From Nitrospirota bacterium (GTDB taxonomy: Bacteria; Nitrospirota; Thermodesulfovibrionia; UBA6902), in contig JACQXG010000047.1 in NCBI GenBank assembly GCA_016208905.1, forward strand, positions 1-52,006: a stretch of 52,006 nt of DNA, given 5' to 3'. The position numbers were made by a program, and so were the translations under genes. Under the pieces are notes generated by a model. That model made no database searches and had not been told where the DNA came from. It saw only the letters and a list, made by a program, of their open reading frames with translations. This document shows positions 39,497 to 48,325 of this stretch, in pieces (position 1 is the first letter of the stretch; the number at the start of each line of letters is the position of its first letter).

Positions 39497-40204
39497 ATGA
39501 AGATAGAGCACAGAGCACAGAGCACGGATAACAGACTAAAAAGAATTGTATGGCTATCCATAGCCTGCTCCTTCATATCCGTGTTCTTCTGTCTTTCTTC
39601 AAAGGCCGCCCCATGGGAACCAGAGGATGTGTTGAAGTCATTCCTTGTAAATAATTATCCATGGGAGGAGATTGAAGTAAGTAATGTGAAAGTAGCCGGC
39701 AGGATTTGTGATGAAACACCCGACAGAATCCTTATTGAAAAAGGACCGCTCGGTAAAGCTGTCTTTTCATTTATATGCAAGAACAATGAAAGAGCGATAG
39801 TAAAAGCGGATGTCAGGGCCTTTGGCTGGGTAGTTATGAGTAGAATGTCATTTGAGAGGGGACACGTGATTCGGGATGAAGATACATACCTGGCAAAAAT
39901 GGATATCGGAAAGATGCCGCGGAGTTCAGTGAAAGATCCGGCAGGAATTCTGGGAAGATCCTTAAAAAGATCCATAATTGCAAACATGCCGGTTGTAGAA
40001 GACATGATCGAGATGTCCCGGATTGTAGCGAGAGGGAAGATAGTTGAACTTGTACTGGATTTTAATGGATTAAGTATTAAAACAGCCGGGAAGACTAAAG
40101 AGAAAGGATATGTAGGTATGCCGGTTAAGGCAATTAACATATCATCAAAAAAAGAAGTCACAGGAGTGCTGATAGATGAAAATACAATTAGAGTCGATCT
40201 GTAA
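39497..40204 (+). CDS. flgA: P-ring assembly chaperone FlgA
   Basis: Signal peptide, then SAF-like domain DPAGILGRSLKRSIIANMPVVEDMI and C-term NISSKKEVTGVLIDENTIRVDL. Confidence 0.92.
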   Translation: MKIEHRAQSTDNRLKRIVWLSIACSFISVFFCLSSKAAPWEPEDVLKSFLVNNYPWEEIEVSNVKVAGRICDETPDRILIEKGPLGKAVFSFICKNNERAIVKADVRAFGWVVMSRMSFERGHVIRDEDTYLAKMDIGKMPRSSVKDPAGILGRSLKRSIIANMPVVEDMIEMSRIVARGKIVELVLDFNGLSIKTAGKTKEKGYVGMPVKAINISSKKEVTGVLIDENTIRVDL

Positions 40205-40991
40205 AACAGAGAACAGAGCACAGAGAACAGAGCACAGACTGCAAAAAAATGGTGTTGCGGCTGTCTATTGTTGCCTGTTGTCTGTAATCTGTGTTCTGTG
40301 TTCCGGGCTCTTTGCTCTGTTTTTTGTCGGCTGTGTCAGCCCATCCGCCAAACTGCCGCCGCCGCCGCCCAAATATATAGACAATGCACAAGATGTGGCA
40401 GGACATTATTCATTAAACTCACTCTGGAGCGACAGCGGTAATTTATTTGAAGACGGAAAAGCCCGAAGGTTAAATGATCTTGTAACAATAAACATTGTTG
40501 AGAGTTTGTCCGGATCAGGCAAGGCCGACACCGACACCAGCAGTGAGTCGACACTTGATTTTGAACTTACAAAATTATTAGGGATGAACACTGATTTTGG
40601 TCTTCAAAACAGATCATTGTTAAAGCATTTGTTCGAGGGAGGTAAAGTATTCGAGCCGGCAGTCAAAAGCACATCAAAATCAGAATTTAAAGGGAAAGGC
40701 GACACAAACAGGGAAGGGAAACTTATTGCAACTGTAACAGCCAAGGTTGTAGAAGTAATGCCTAACGGCAATCTTGTATTAGAAGCAAGAAAAGAACTTA
40801 CAATAAACAACGAAAAACAAATACTGGTACTCAGTGGAATGGCAAGACCTGATGATATTTCATCCGACAATACGATATTCAGCAATAAGCTCGCTGATGC
40901 GCAGGTTTATTATCTCGGGGACGGCGTAATACAGGATAAACAGGGCCCCGGATGGATGGCAAGAATACTGGATAATATATGGCCGTTCTAA
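40176..40991 (+). CDS. flgH: Flagellar L-ring protein FlgH (lipoprotein)
   Basis: LFALFFVGC lipobox; SLWSDSGNLFEDGKARRLNDLVTINIVES...GKGDTNREGKLIATVTAKVVEVMPNGNLVLEARKEL. Confidence 0.94.
   Translation: MKIQLESICKTENRAQRTEHRLQKNGVAAVYCCLLSVICVLCSGLFALFFVGCVSPSAKLPPPPPKYIDNAQDVAGHYSLNSLWSDSGNLFEDGKARRLNDLVTINIVESLSGSGKADTDTSSESTLDFELTKLLGMNTDFGLQNRSLLKHLFEGGKVFEPAVKSTSKSEFKGKGDTNREGKLIATVTAKVVEVMPNGNLVLEARKELTINNEKQILVLSGMARPDDISSDNTIFSNKLADAQVYYLGDGVIQDKQGPGWMARILDNIWPF
40205..40326. repeat. Inverted degenerate short-word element at the flgH 5' end
   Basis: AACAGAGAACAGAGCACAGAGAACAGAGCACAGAC vs GTCTGTAATCTGTGTTCTGTGTTCCGGGCTCTTTGCTCTGTTTTTT. Confidence 0.75.
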
Positions 40992-40992
40992 A

Positions 40993-41122
40993 GACAGTGA
41001 ACAGTGAATAGTGAATAGAAAGGAGAGACGTAGCAGTAATGGAAAACATATTTAAGATAAGAGCAAAATTTCCCATAGTTATCTTTTTACTGTTCACTGT
41101 TCACTGTTCACTGTTCACTGTC
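40993..41122. repeat. Inverted degenerate short-word element spanning the flgI start
   Basis: 40993 GACAGTGAACAGTGAATAGTGAATAG vs 41089-41122 ACTGTTCACTGTTCACTGTTCACTGTTCACTGTC. Confidence 0.85.
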
Positions 41123-42108
41123 GTCCACGCTGAGCGTATCAAAGATATTGCGAGCTTTGAAGGAGTCAGGGACAATCAACTCATCGGATACGGTCTTATT
41201 GTCGGACTTAATGGTTCGGGTGATAAAGGAAAGACAGCAGTACAGAGTATTTCAAGTATGCTGAAGAGATCGTTATTACAGCAACACTTCCTCCATTTGC
41301 TAAACCCGGGATGAAGATTGACGCGCTAGTTTCGACAATAGGTGACGCAAGCAGCATTCAAGGCGGCACTTTGCTTCTCGCCCCCATTAACGGCCCTGAC
41401 GGTAAGGTGTACGGTCTTGCCCAGGGGCCTGTTTCTATTGGAGGTTTTGCAGCAGAAGGCGAGGGCGCCTCTTCACAAAAAAATCATCCGACTGCGGGCA
41501 AAGTTCCTGAAGGAGTAACAATAGAAAGGGAGCCTGTATTTACGCTCGGCAATGGAAGTGAAATGCGACTGTTCCTTCATAAAGCTGATTTTGCTACCGT
41601 AGACAAGATTTCAAAAAAAATTAATGAGTCGCTCGGGGGAGAATACGCATTCCCACTTGATCCATCAGCTTTAAGAGTAGTATTACCTCCTGCGCACATA
41701 GAGAATCCTGTTGGACTGATAACGAGAGTTGAACAACTCGATGTAGCGGTTGATATGGCAGCAAAAATTGTCATAAATGAAAGAACAGGGACTATAATTA
41801 TTGGTGACAATGTAAGGATTTCCCCTGTTGCTATTGCTCATGGTTCACTTGCCATTGAAATAAAGGAACGGCCTGAAGTTTCTCAACCTTTGCCGTTTGC
41901 TCCTGAAAAAGCGGAAACAACAATAGTTCCGCGAACGGACATTTCGGTTAAAGAACAGAAGGCATCTCTTGTCCCGGTTTCAGGTGTTACGTTAGGTCAG
42001 GTCGTAAGGGCTTTAAATGCGCTCGGAGTAACACCGCGGGACCTTATCTCAATCCTTCAGGCATTAAAGGCCTCAGGGGCATTAAGGGCTGAACTGGAGA
42101 TAATATGA
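41039..42108 (+). pseudogene. flgI: Flagellar P-ring protein FlgI, interrupted by an internal deletion/frameshift near 41260-41270
   Basis: ORF 41039-41314 gives [45 protein letters not shown] and then leaves the family. Another frame resumes [41 protein letters not shown] and continues to 42108. Confidence 0.85.
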
Positions 42109-42491
42109 TTGATCAGCATTCAGCAATCAGTAGTCAGCATTCAGCTTTAACTGAGAATGCGTATCAGCCAGGTAACAATGTAAATAAATCTGATAATGGA
42201 AACCGGACTTCTGATGTTAATGATCATAAAGAAGAATATAAAAAAGTCGCCAGAGAGATGGAGTCTCTTTTTGCTTATCAGTTATTAAAAGTTATGAGAG
42301 AAACAACAAATAATTTATCGGCCGATAAGAAAGATAACGGACATGATACGTATATGAGTATGTTTGATATGGAAATTTCCAGATTGTTTTCCGAAAGAGG
42401 AATTGGCCTGCAGGATGCTATAATCAACTGGTTGGAAAGATCACCTGTGATAACTGAAAAAAATATCAATGTTATTAAGAGCCAGGATTAA
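42105..42491 (+). CDS. flgJ: Rod-binding protein FlgJ (N-terminal domain only)
   Basis: KKVAREMESLFAYQLLKVMRETTN...YMSMFDMEISRLFSERGIGLQDAI. Confidence 0.88.
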   Translation: MIDQHSAISSQHSALTENAYQPGNNVNKSDNGNRTSDVNDHKEEYKKVAREMESLFAYQLLKVMRETTNNLSADKKDNGHDTYMSMFDMEISRLFSERGIGLQDAIINWLERSPVITEKNINVIKSQD

Positions 42492-42629
42492 AGAAATTTA
42501 GTATGTTGCCGATAAGAAACATAGAAAGTGTAAAATATATTAACAACTATTAAGATAATGCACTGAAATAATATTAAGAATATAAACACTGTTTAAGTCA
42601 TAACGTTTGAAAGAAAAGGGGGTAGTAAG

Positions 42630-42923
42630 ATGAATATTCAGGGGAATAATCCGATTGACGGAAAGGATTTATACAATAAGGTCCAGGATCTGAATAAAAA
42701 TCAGGAACCGGTAAAGAAAGATAATGTTGAAAAGGCGGATATTGACCAGGATAAAATAAGTCTGTCCGGTAAAGCCATGGAAATTAGAGAGCTCAAGGAC
42801 TTGATAGAGCAGCTTCCTGATATCAGGAAGGACAAGGTTGAGCAGATTAAAAAAGCTGTTGACGCAGGCAACTACAACATTGATTCACTTAAAGTTGCGG
42901 AAAGAATATTGGAAGAGATATGA
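42630..42923 (+). CDS. flgM: Anti-sigma-28 factor FlgM
   Basis: DKISLSGKAMEIRELKDLIEQLPDIRKDKVEQIKKAVDAGNYNIDSLKVAERIL. Confidence 0.92.
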   Translation: MNIQGNNPIDGKDLYNKVQDLNKNQEPVKKDNVEKADIDQDKISLSGKAMEIRELKDLIEQLPDIRKDKVEQIKKAVDAGNYNIDSLKVAERILEEI

Positions 42924-43375
42924 CATCAGATACAGCAATAATAAACTTACTGAATGAGCAGCTTAATACATATAAGATGCTCCATAACCTTCTTAAGAAG
43001 GAAAGGGCATGTCTTATTAACGTTCAATCAGAAGAGGTTGAGACAATTTCGAAAGAAAAAGACACGATTATTATGAGGCTCAGGCTGCTTGAAGAAGAAA
43101 GACAAAGGCTGATAAAACAGTTCGCTGAGGAGAAGGGTTTTAACAGTGACATTAATCTTGAAGAATTGGGGAGACTTACTGAGAAAAAAGTGTTTATTGA
43201 ACTGCGTTCCCAGCTGATGTCTATACTTCAGAGTATAGAGGAAATGAACAAATTTAACTCAATTCTGATTGATCGGACGCTTAACTATATCAAGACAAAT
43301 ACAAATTTTTTTAATTTATTCAAGACAGAACATGATTCGCAGTCTACGGGTGTTCTCTTGTCAAAGGAGACATAG
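42920..43375 (+). CDS. flgN: Flagellar chaperone FlgN
   Basis: Helical 151 aa between flgM and flgK; NLLKKERACLINVQSEEVETISKEKDTIIMRLRLLEEER. Confidence 0.85.
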   Translation: MTSDTAIINLLNEQLNTYKMLHNLLKKERACLINVQSEEVETISKEKDTIIMRLRLLEEERQRLIKQFAEEKGFNSDINLEELGRLTEKKVFIELRSQLMSILQSIEEMNKFNSILIDRTLNYIKTNTNFFNLFKTEHDSQSTGVLLSKET

Positions 43376-45010
43376 ATGTCGCTTTCCGGACTTTTTGATA
43401 TCGGTAAATCTGCAATTTTTGCAAGTCAGACTGCGCTAAACGTGGTAAGTAATAACATAGCCAATGTTAATACCCTTGGTTACAGCAGGCATGAGGCAAT
43501 TCTTCAAATAGCCAATCCGGTTGAGATAAGAGGGAACTATATAGGCAGGGGTGTTGGATATGTTGACATAAGAAGACATTATGACAGTTTTATTCATCTA
43601 CAGATTATTGGACAGAATCAGAGCTACGGCAGGTCATATGCCCTCGATCGCGGATTAAGCCATGTTGAACAGATATTCAATGAATCCCAAAATCTGGGCC
43701 TGGCAAATCCATTGAATGATTATTTTAACGCGTGGCAGGATCTTGCAAATAATCCTGACGCCCAGCCTCAAAGAACGGCATTATTGCAAAAGGCAAAGGC
43801 TTTAGTCCAGACTGCTCAGCAAATGGAAGGAGACATTCTGGATACACTGAAAGAAATCAATAACGATATAGTTAATGTTGTAAATGATATTAATTCCATA
43901 ACATCGAATATTTCGTCTTTAAATGAAAAAATTGCCCAGCTGGAAGCCGGTCTCAGCACGGATAAGGCCAGTTATTTCAGAGATGAAAGGGACAGACAAC
44001 TCAATGCTCTTGCAGAACTAATGGATTATACCTGGTATGAGGATAGCAGCGGGCGTGTTTCAATATTGGCAGGCGGAAAAACCCTTGTGAATGATTCAAA
44101 AGCATTTACACTTTCAACACAAGTTGATTTAGATGGAAATAGAAATGTATATTTTGCAGGGGAAAATATAACCTCAGTATTTCAAAAAGGCCAGCTTGGC
44201 GGGTATATTACGGTAAGAGACGATATTGTGGATAATTCGTTGCATGATTTAAGGAGGATGATTGCCTCAATAATAAAAGAAACAAATATTCTTCATCGCC
44301 AGGGTTACGGGCTTGATGGTATCGATCAAAGAGATTTCTTTGATCAGTTGCAAATAAGTACAAAGGATTATTCAACAGGCGCGGATATTACATCTACAAA
44401 TGTACCTGATCCTTCAGCGCTGTCTCTTGATGAATTTGAAATAAGGTTTACTTCAGCCACAGAATATGAAATATACAACCGTGATACCGGCACTGTTGTT
44501 GCAACAGGACAACCATATACATCAGGAGGTACTATCTCATATGGCGGCGTTGATATAGTTATAGAAGATGTCTCAGGGACTCCGCAGGCGGGTGACAGCT
44601 TTTTGGTCAGCCCTTTGTCAGGTGCGATTTCTAACTTCAATGTTGCCATAACAGACACACAGCAGATTGCGGCTGCTTCCTCAGATCTAAGCCTTCCCGG
44701 TGATAATACAAAAGCGCTGGAGATAGTTCAACTGTATCAGTCCGACATTGCAGATTTGAATAACACTACATTTGACGGATACTACCAGGGAATAGTTTCC
44801 GATATCGGCATTATGAGCAAGGCGGCCATAGACAGTCTTTCATATGATGACAATCTAAGGTTTGAATTGGTCAAGAAAAGAGATGCCATATCAGGGGTAT
44901 CCATGGATGAAGAGGCTGCCAATCTTATAAGGTATCAACGCATGTATGAGGCTGGGGCGAAAATCATTCAAGTAACAGACGAACTTATGGAGATGATAAT
45001 TAACTTATGA
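43376..45010 (+). CDS. flgK: Hook-associated protein FlgK
   Basis: GKSAIFASQTALNVVSNNIANVNTLGYSRHEAIL...GVSMDEEAANLIRYQRMYEAGAKIIQVTDELMEMI. Confidence 0.96.
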   Translation: MSLSGLFDIGKSAIFASQTALNVVSNNIANVNTLGYSRHEAILQIANPVEIRGNYIGRGVGYVDIRRHYDSFIHLQIIGQNQSYGRSYALDRGLSHVEQIFNESQNLGLANPLNDYFNAWQDLANNPDAQPQRTALLQKAKALVQTAQQMEGDILDTLKEINNDIVNVVNDINSITSNISSLNEKIAQLEAGLSTDKASYFRDERDRQLNALAELMDYTWYEDSSGRVSILAGGKTLVNDSKAFTLSTQVDLDGNRNVYFAGENITSVFQKGQLGGYITVRDDIVDNSLHDLRRMIASIIKETNILHRQGYGLDGIDQRDFFDQLQISTKDYSTGADITSTNVPDPSALSLDEFEIRFTSATEYEIYNRDTGTVVATGQPYTSGGTISYGGVDIVIEDVSGTPQAGDSFLVSPLSGAISNFNVAITDTQQIAAASSDLSLPGDNTKALEIVQLYQSDIADLNNTTFDGYYQGIVSDIGIMSKAAIDSLSYDDNLRFELVKKRDAISGVSMDEEAANLIRYQRMYEAGAKIIQVTDELMEMIINL

Positions 45011-45897
45011 GAATTACGTCATTTACAATATTCAATCAGATCACAAGATCTCTTAGCGACAATTTGAGGAATATGGCAAGATTGAGTAATATGCTTGCAT
45101 CGGGCAAGAAAATAAATAACCCTTCGGATGATGTATCCGGTATGACGAAAGGTATGGATTACAAAGTTAGTATAAGTGAGATTGAGCAGTATAAGAGAAA
45201 CATTGATGAGGCCAATGCTCATTTAAGTTTCGCCGAGACAAACATGTCCTCTGTTACAAATTCCTTGACCAGGGCGAGGGAACTGGCTGTTCAGGCATCT
45301 ACAGGTTCATTAAGTTACTTGGACCGGGTTGCAATAGCAAAGGAAATAGCAGAGCTCAGAGACGAGATACAAAGTCTGGCTAACACCAAATTCAGGAACA
45401 GATATACATTCTCAGGATTTATGACTGATACCCAATCATTCGATGCAGGATTCAATTATCAAGGGGATTCAGGTGAAATAAATGTCTTGATCGATAGAAA
45501 TGCTACAATCGCGATAAACATTCCCGGGGATACAGTCTTTGGATCAGGGGCAACCAGTATTATGGGGTCCCTTAACAGTCTGTATAATGCTCTTATGGAT
45601 CCTGATCCACTGGTAGCACAGGCAGGCGCTCAGACAGCTATTACTGACATCGATAATGCAATTGATCAAATTGCCAATGCCCGCGCAGATATCGGCGCGA
45701 GACAGAATCATCTTGATAATAGCAGAAGTAATCTGGAAAGCAGAGATACTACCTTAAAGACTTTTTTATCAGAAATCGAAGATACTGATATTGCGGATAC
45801 GGTAACCGAGATATCAAAAACAGAACTGGCGCTTCAATCATTGAGACAATCGGGAGCAAAAATATTATCACAATCTCTATTGGATTTCTTACAATAG
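45007..45897 (+). CDS. flgL: Hook-associated protein FlgL
   Basis: FNQITRSLSDNLRNMARLSNMLASGKKINNPSDDVSGMTKG. Confidence 0.95.
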   Translation: MRITSFTIFNQITRSLSDNLRNMARLSNMLASGKKINNPSDDVSGMTKGMDYKVSISEIEQYKRNIDEANAHLSFAETNMSSVTNSLTRARELAVQASTGSLSYLDRVAIAKEIAELRDEIQSLANTKFRNRYTFSGFMTDTQSFDAGFNYQGDSGEINVLIDRNATIAINIPGDTVFGSGATSIMGSLNSLYNALMDPDPLVAQAGAQTAITDIDNAIDQIANARADIGARQNHLDNSRSNLESRDTTLKTFLSEIEDTDIADTVTEISKTELALQSLRQSGAKILSQSLLDFLQ

Positions 45898-45944
45898 CTG
45901 AAAGCTGTCAGCTATTAGCTATAAGCTGATTAAGGAGAGGCAGG

Positions 45945-46175
45945 ATGCTGGTATTGACAAGGAAGTCAGATGAATCGATTAATCTTGGTGATGATATCAC
46001 TATTACCATAGTGGAGATAAAAGGCAATTCCGTCAGATTAGGGATTGAGGCCCCTTCCGGCCTCAGGATATACAGAAAAGAATTATATGACAAGATAAAG
46101 GAAGAAAATTTCAGGGCATCTAATCTCTTTATGGAAGAATTTACTAAAATAAGTAAAGTAGTGAGGTCAAAATGA
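45945..46175 (+). CDS. csrA: Carbon storage regulator CsrA
   Basis: [55 protein letters not shown]. Confidence 0.97.
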   Translation: MLVLTRKSDESINLGDDITITIVEIKGNSVRLGIEAPSGLRIYRKELYDKIKEENFRASNLFMEEFTKISKVVRSK

Positions 46176-46579
46176 TAACATTAAGTACTTCAAGATTTGG
46201 CGAATTGGAAGTTCAGGAGGAAAAGATCATTAATTTCCCTTCCGGTCTTATTGGTTTACCGGACATTAACAGGTTCATTCTTATCGATCATAAAGATACC
46301 CCTCTTAAATGGCTTCAGTCCATTGATGACCCTGACATAGCATTTATAGTTGTATCGCCTTCGCTTATTGTTGCAGAGTATTCTCTGGATGTAGATAAAT
46401 CGGTAAAACAGCATATTCAACTTGAACAGGAAGAAGATCTGGCTGTGCTTGTGACAATGAGGGTTGATGGTGAGAATGTGATAGCCAACTTTCAGGGTCC
46501 TATCGTAATAAATTCCCGTGCAATGAAAGGGATTCAAGTAGTTATAGAAACCCCCAAGTCATATCAGGAAGTAATATAA
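46172..46579 (+). CDS. fliW: Flagellar assembly factor FliW (CsrA antagonist)
   Basis: [32 protein letters not shown]...[20 protein letters not shown]; overlaps csrA stop. Confidence 0.96.
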   Translation: MITLSTSRFGELEVQEEKIINFPSGLIGLPDINRFILIDHKDTPLKWLQSIDDPDIAFIVVSPSLIVAEYSLDVDKSVKQHIQLEQEEDLAVLVTMRVDGENVIANFQGPIVINSRAMKGIQVVIETPKSYQEVI

Positions 46580-46778
46580 AAATCCTCTCCTTTGTTTAGT
46601 GATTTAGCTCTATCTGTAATTCTGCAGTGAATTGTAATATCCATCTTCAATATTAAATACCATCAGCACTCTTGACCATTCAGACGTTTTCTTCCACCCT
46701 TCACTGGAGGATTACCCGGCCTTCTGATCTCTGAACAGGCATCTTTTTAAACTGAAAAATAAATTTACAATTATTTGC

Positions 46779-46805
46779 TAAAGTTTTTCCTGAAAGTGCC
46801 GATTA
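46779..46805 (+). promoter_or_regulatory. Predicted sigma-28 promoter of flagellin
   Basis: TAAAGTTT-N11-GCCGATTA; enterobacterial consensus is TAAAGTTT-N11-GCCGATAA. Confidence 0.85.
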
Positions 46806-46923
46806 ATTTAATAACGGAAATAAAGGTGAAGGTCAGGAAAGGGGTGATGAAAAAAATTGGAATGTAAAAGGCAGTCAAGATGCTTGAGCATTTCTATGAA
46901 ACGGCCTAATCCTTAATTGATGT

Positions 46924-46944
46924 GAGGCAGGCTTTAGCCTGCTC
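46924..46944 (+). repeat. Short palindromic hairpin in the fliC leader
   Basis: GAGGCAGGCTTTAGCCTGCTC (GCAGGCT-TT-AGCCTGC). Confidence 0.7.
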
Positions 46945-47029
46945 AAAATGGCAAGGAAGCCAGGTTTAGTCAAGAGTCGGGACAGAGAAAATGGCCAAAG
47001 ACAATTGACTAAAATCAAGGAGGAACAAA

Positions 47030-47878
47030 ATGGGTTTAATAGTTAACACAAATTTATTATCTCTGAATGCTCAGAGAAACGTTAAGAACACTCAGAATAG
47101 CCTCTCAACATCAGTCGAAAGATTATCCTCAGGACTTCGAATCAACTCTGCAAAAGATGATGCCGCCGGAATGGCCATCTCAATGAAATTGTCTGCTCAT
47201 ATCAGAAGTCTTAATCAGGCCGTCAGAAATGCACAGGATGGTATCAGTGTTGTGCAAACCGCAGAAGGCGGAATGAATGAGATTCATAACATCCTTACGA
47301 GGATGAGAGAGCTGGCAACCCAGTCCTCTACCGGTACACTATCAACTTCAGACAGGAGCGCTCTGCAAACAGAGTTCTCGAATCTCAAGGATGAAATAAC
47401 CAGAATTTCCGATACTACGGAGTTCAACGGTCTGAAACTCTTAGACGGATCTTTGAGCGCCTCTGGCGTATCACTACAGGTCGGTATAAATAACACCACC
47501 AATGACAGAATAACAATCGACCAAAACTCATTCAAGGATATAGACGCTTCAGCTCTCGGACTCACCACAGCTACGTTGTCAAGCATTGAAACAGCAGCTG
47601 CTGCTCAGTCAATGTTAACTCTCTTAGACACCGCTATCGGATCAGTTTCTACAAGAAGGGGCAATCTGGGCGCTGCTCAAAACAGACTTGGCAGTACCGT
47701 TGCAAGCCTTGAGATTGCAGGTGAAAACCTGTCAGCAGCTAATTCAAGGATTAAAGATGCTGACTTTGCAATTGAGACAGCAAATCTTACGAGGAGCCAG
47801 ATAATTCTGCAGGCTGGAGTTGCCGTTCTTTCACAGGCAAATACAATTCCTCAGTATGCTCTGCAGCTACTGGGATAA
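47030..47878 (+). CDS. fliC: Flagellin
   Basis: MGLIVNTNLLSLNAQRNVKNTQNSLSTSVERLSSGLRINSAKDDAAGMAISMKL...SQANTIPQYALQLLG. Confidence 0.98.
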   Translation: MGLIVNTNLLSLNAQRNVKNTQNSLSTSVERLSSGLRINSAKDDAAGMAISMKLSAHIRSLNQAVRNAQDGISVVQTAEGGMNEIHNILTRMRELATQSSTGTLSTSDRSALQTEFSNLKDEITRISDTTEFNGLKLLDGSLSASGVSLQVGINNTTNDRITIDQNSFKDIDASALGLTTATLSSIETAAAAQSMLTLLDTAIGSVSTRRGNLGAAQNRLGSTVASLEIAGENLSAANSRIKDADFAIETANLTRSQIILQAGVAVLSQANTIPQYALQLLG

Positions 47879-47894
47879 CCGCAGAAAAGGATTA

Positions 47895-47932
47895 ATCAAT
47901 CAAGGGCAGGGTATTGCCTGCCCTTGATTGAT
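47895..47932 (+). terminator. Strong 16-bp hairpin after fliC, lacking an obvious U tract
   Basis: ATCAATCAAGGGCAGG-GTATTG-CCTGCCCTTGATTGAT, perfect stem. Confidence 0.7.
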
Positions 47933-47961
47933 AAAGAATAGGGGACAGGGAGTGGATAAAA

Positions 47962-48324
47962 ATGATTAATGGCATTTTCAGACAAGAAAATTTGGAGAAT
48001 GTGCCGACTGCTGAAATCAGGAACCGCAGTTTCACTGATGCTGAAAGGACGGAGAATCAGAAGGAAAAGGCAGTTAACAGCGACAATATTAAAAAAGACG
48101 AGAAAATAGATACCGAAGAAGCGATGGAAAAAGTAGAACAAACAGCCAGGCTATTTAACAGGAAAATTCATCTTGAAGTGGAAGAGGAGCTGGATATGAT
48201 GATAGTGAAGGTAATTGACAGCGAAACCCAAGAGGTGATACGTCAAATACCAAGTGAAGAATTTGTAGAGCTTTCAAAAAATGCAAGAGATTTAAAAGGT
48301 CTCCTGATAAATAAGGAGGGATAA
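47962..48324 (+). CDS. flaG: FlaG family protein
   Basis: LEVEEELDMMIVKVIDSETQEVIRQIPSEEFVELSKNARDLKGLLINKEG. Confidence 0.9.
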   Translation: MINGIFRQENLENVPTAEIRNRSFTDAERTENQKEKAVNSDNIKKDEKIDTEEAMEKVEQTARLFNRKIHLEVEEELDMMIVKVIDSETQEVIRQIPSEEFVELSKNARDLKGLLINKEG

Positions 48325-48325
48325 T

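Noticed and set aside
39655-40221. 188-aa minus-strand ORF opposite flgA
   Set aside because: Shadow ORF of flgA.
40205-40326. Possible CRISPR-like array from repeated ACAGAGCACAGAGAACAGAGC words
   Set aside because: No constant repeat/spacer periodicity, words are about 7 nt and degenerate, and there are no cas genes.
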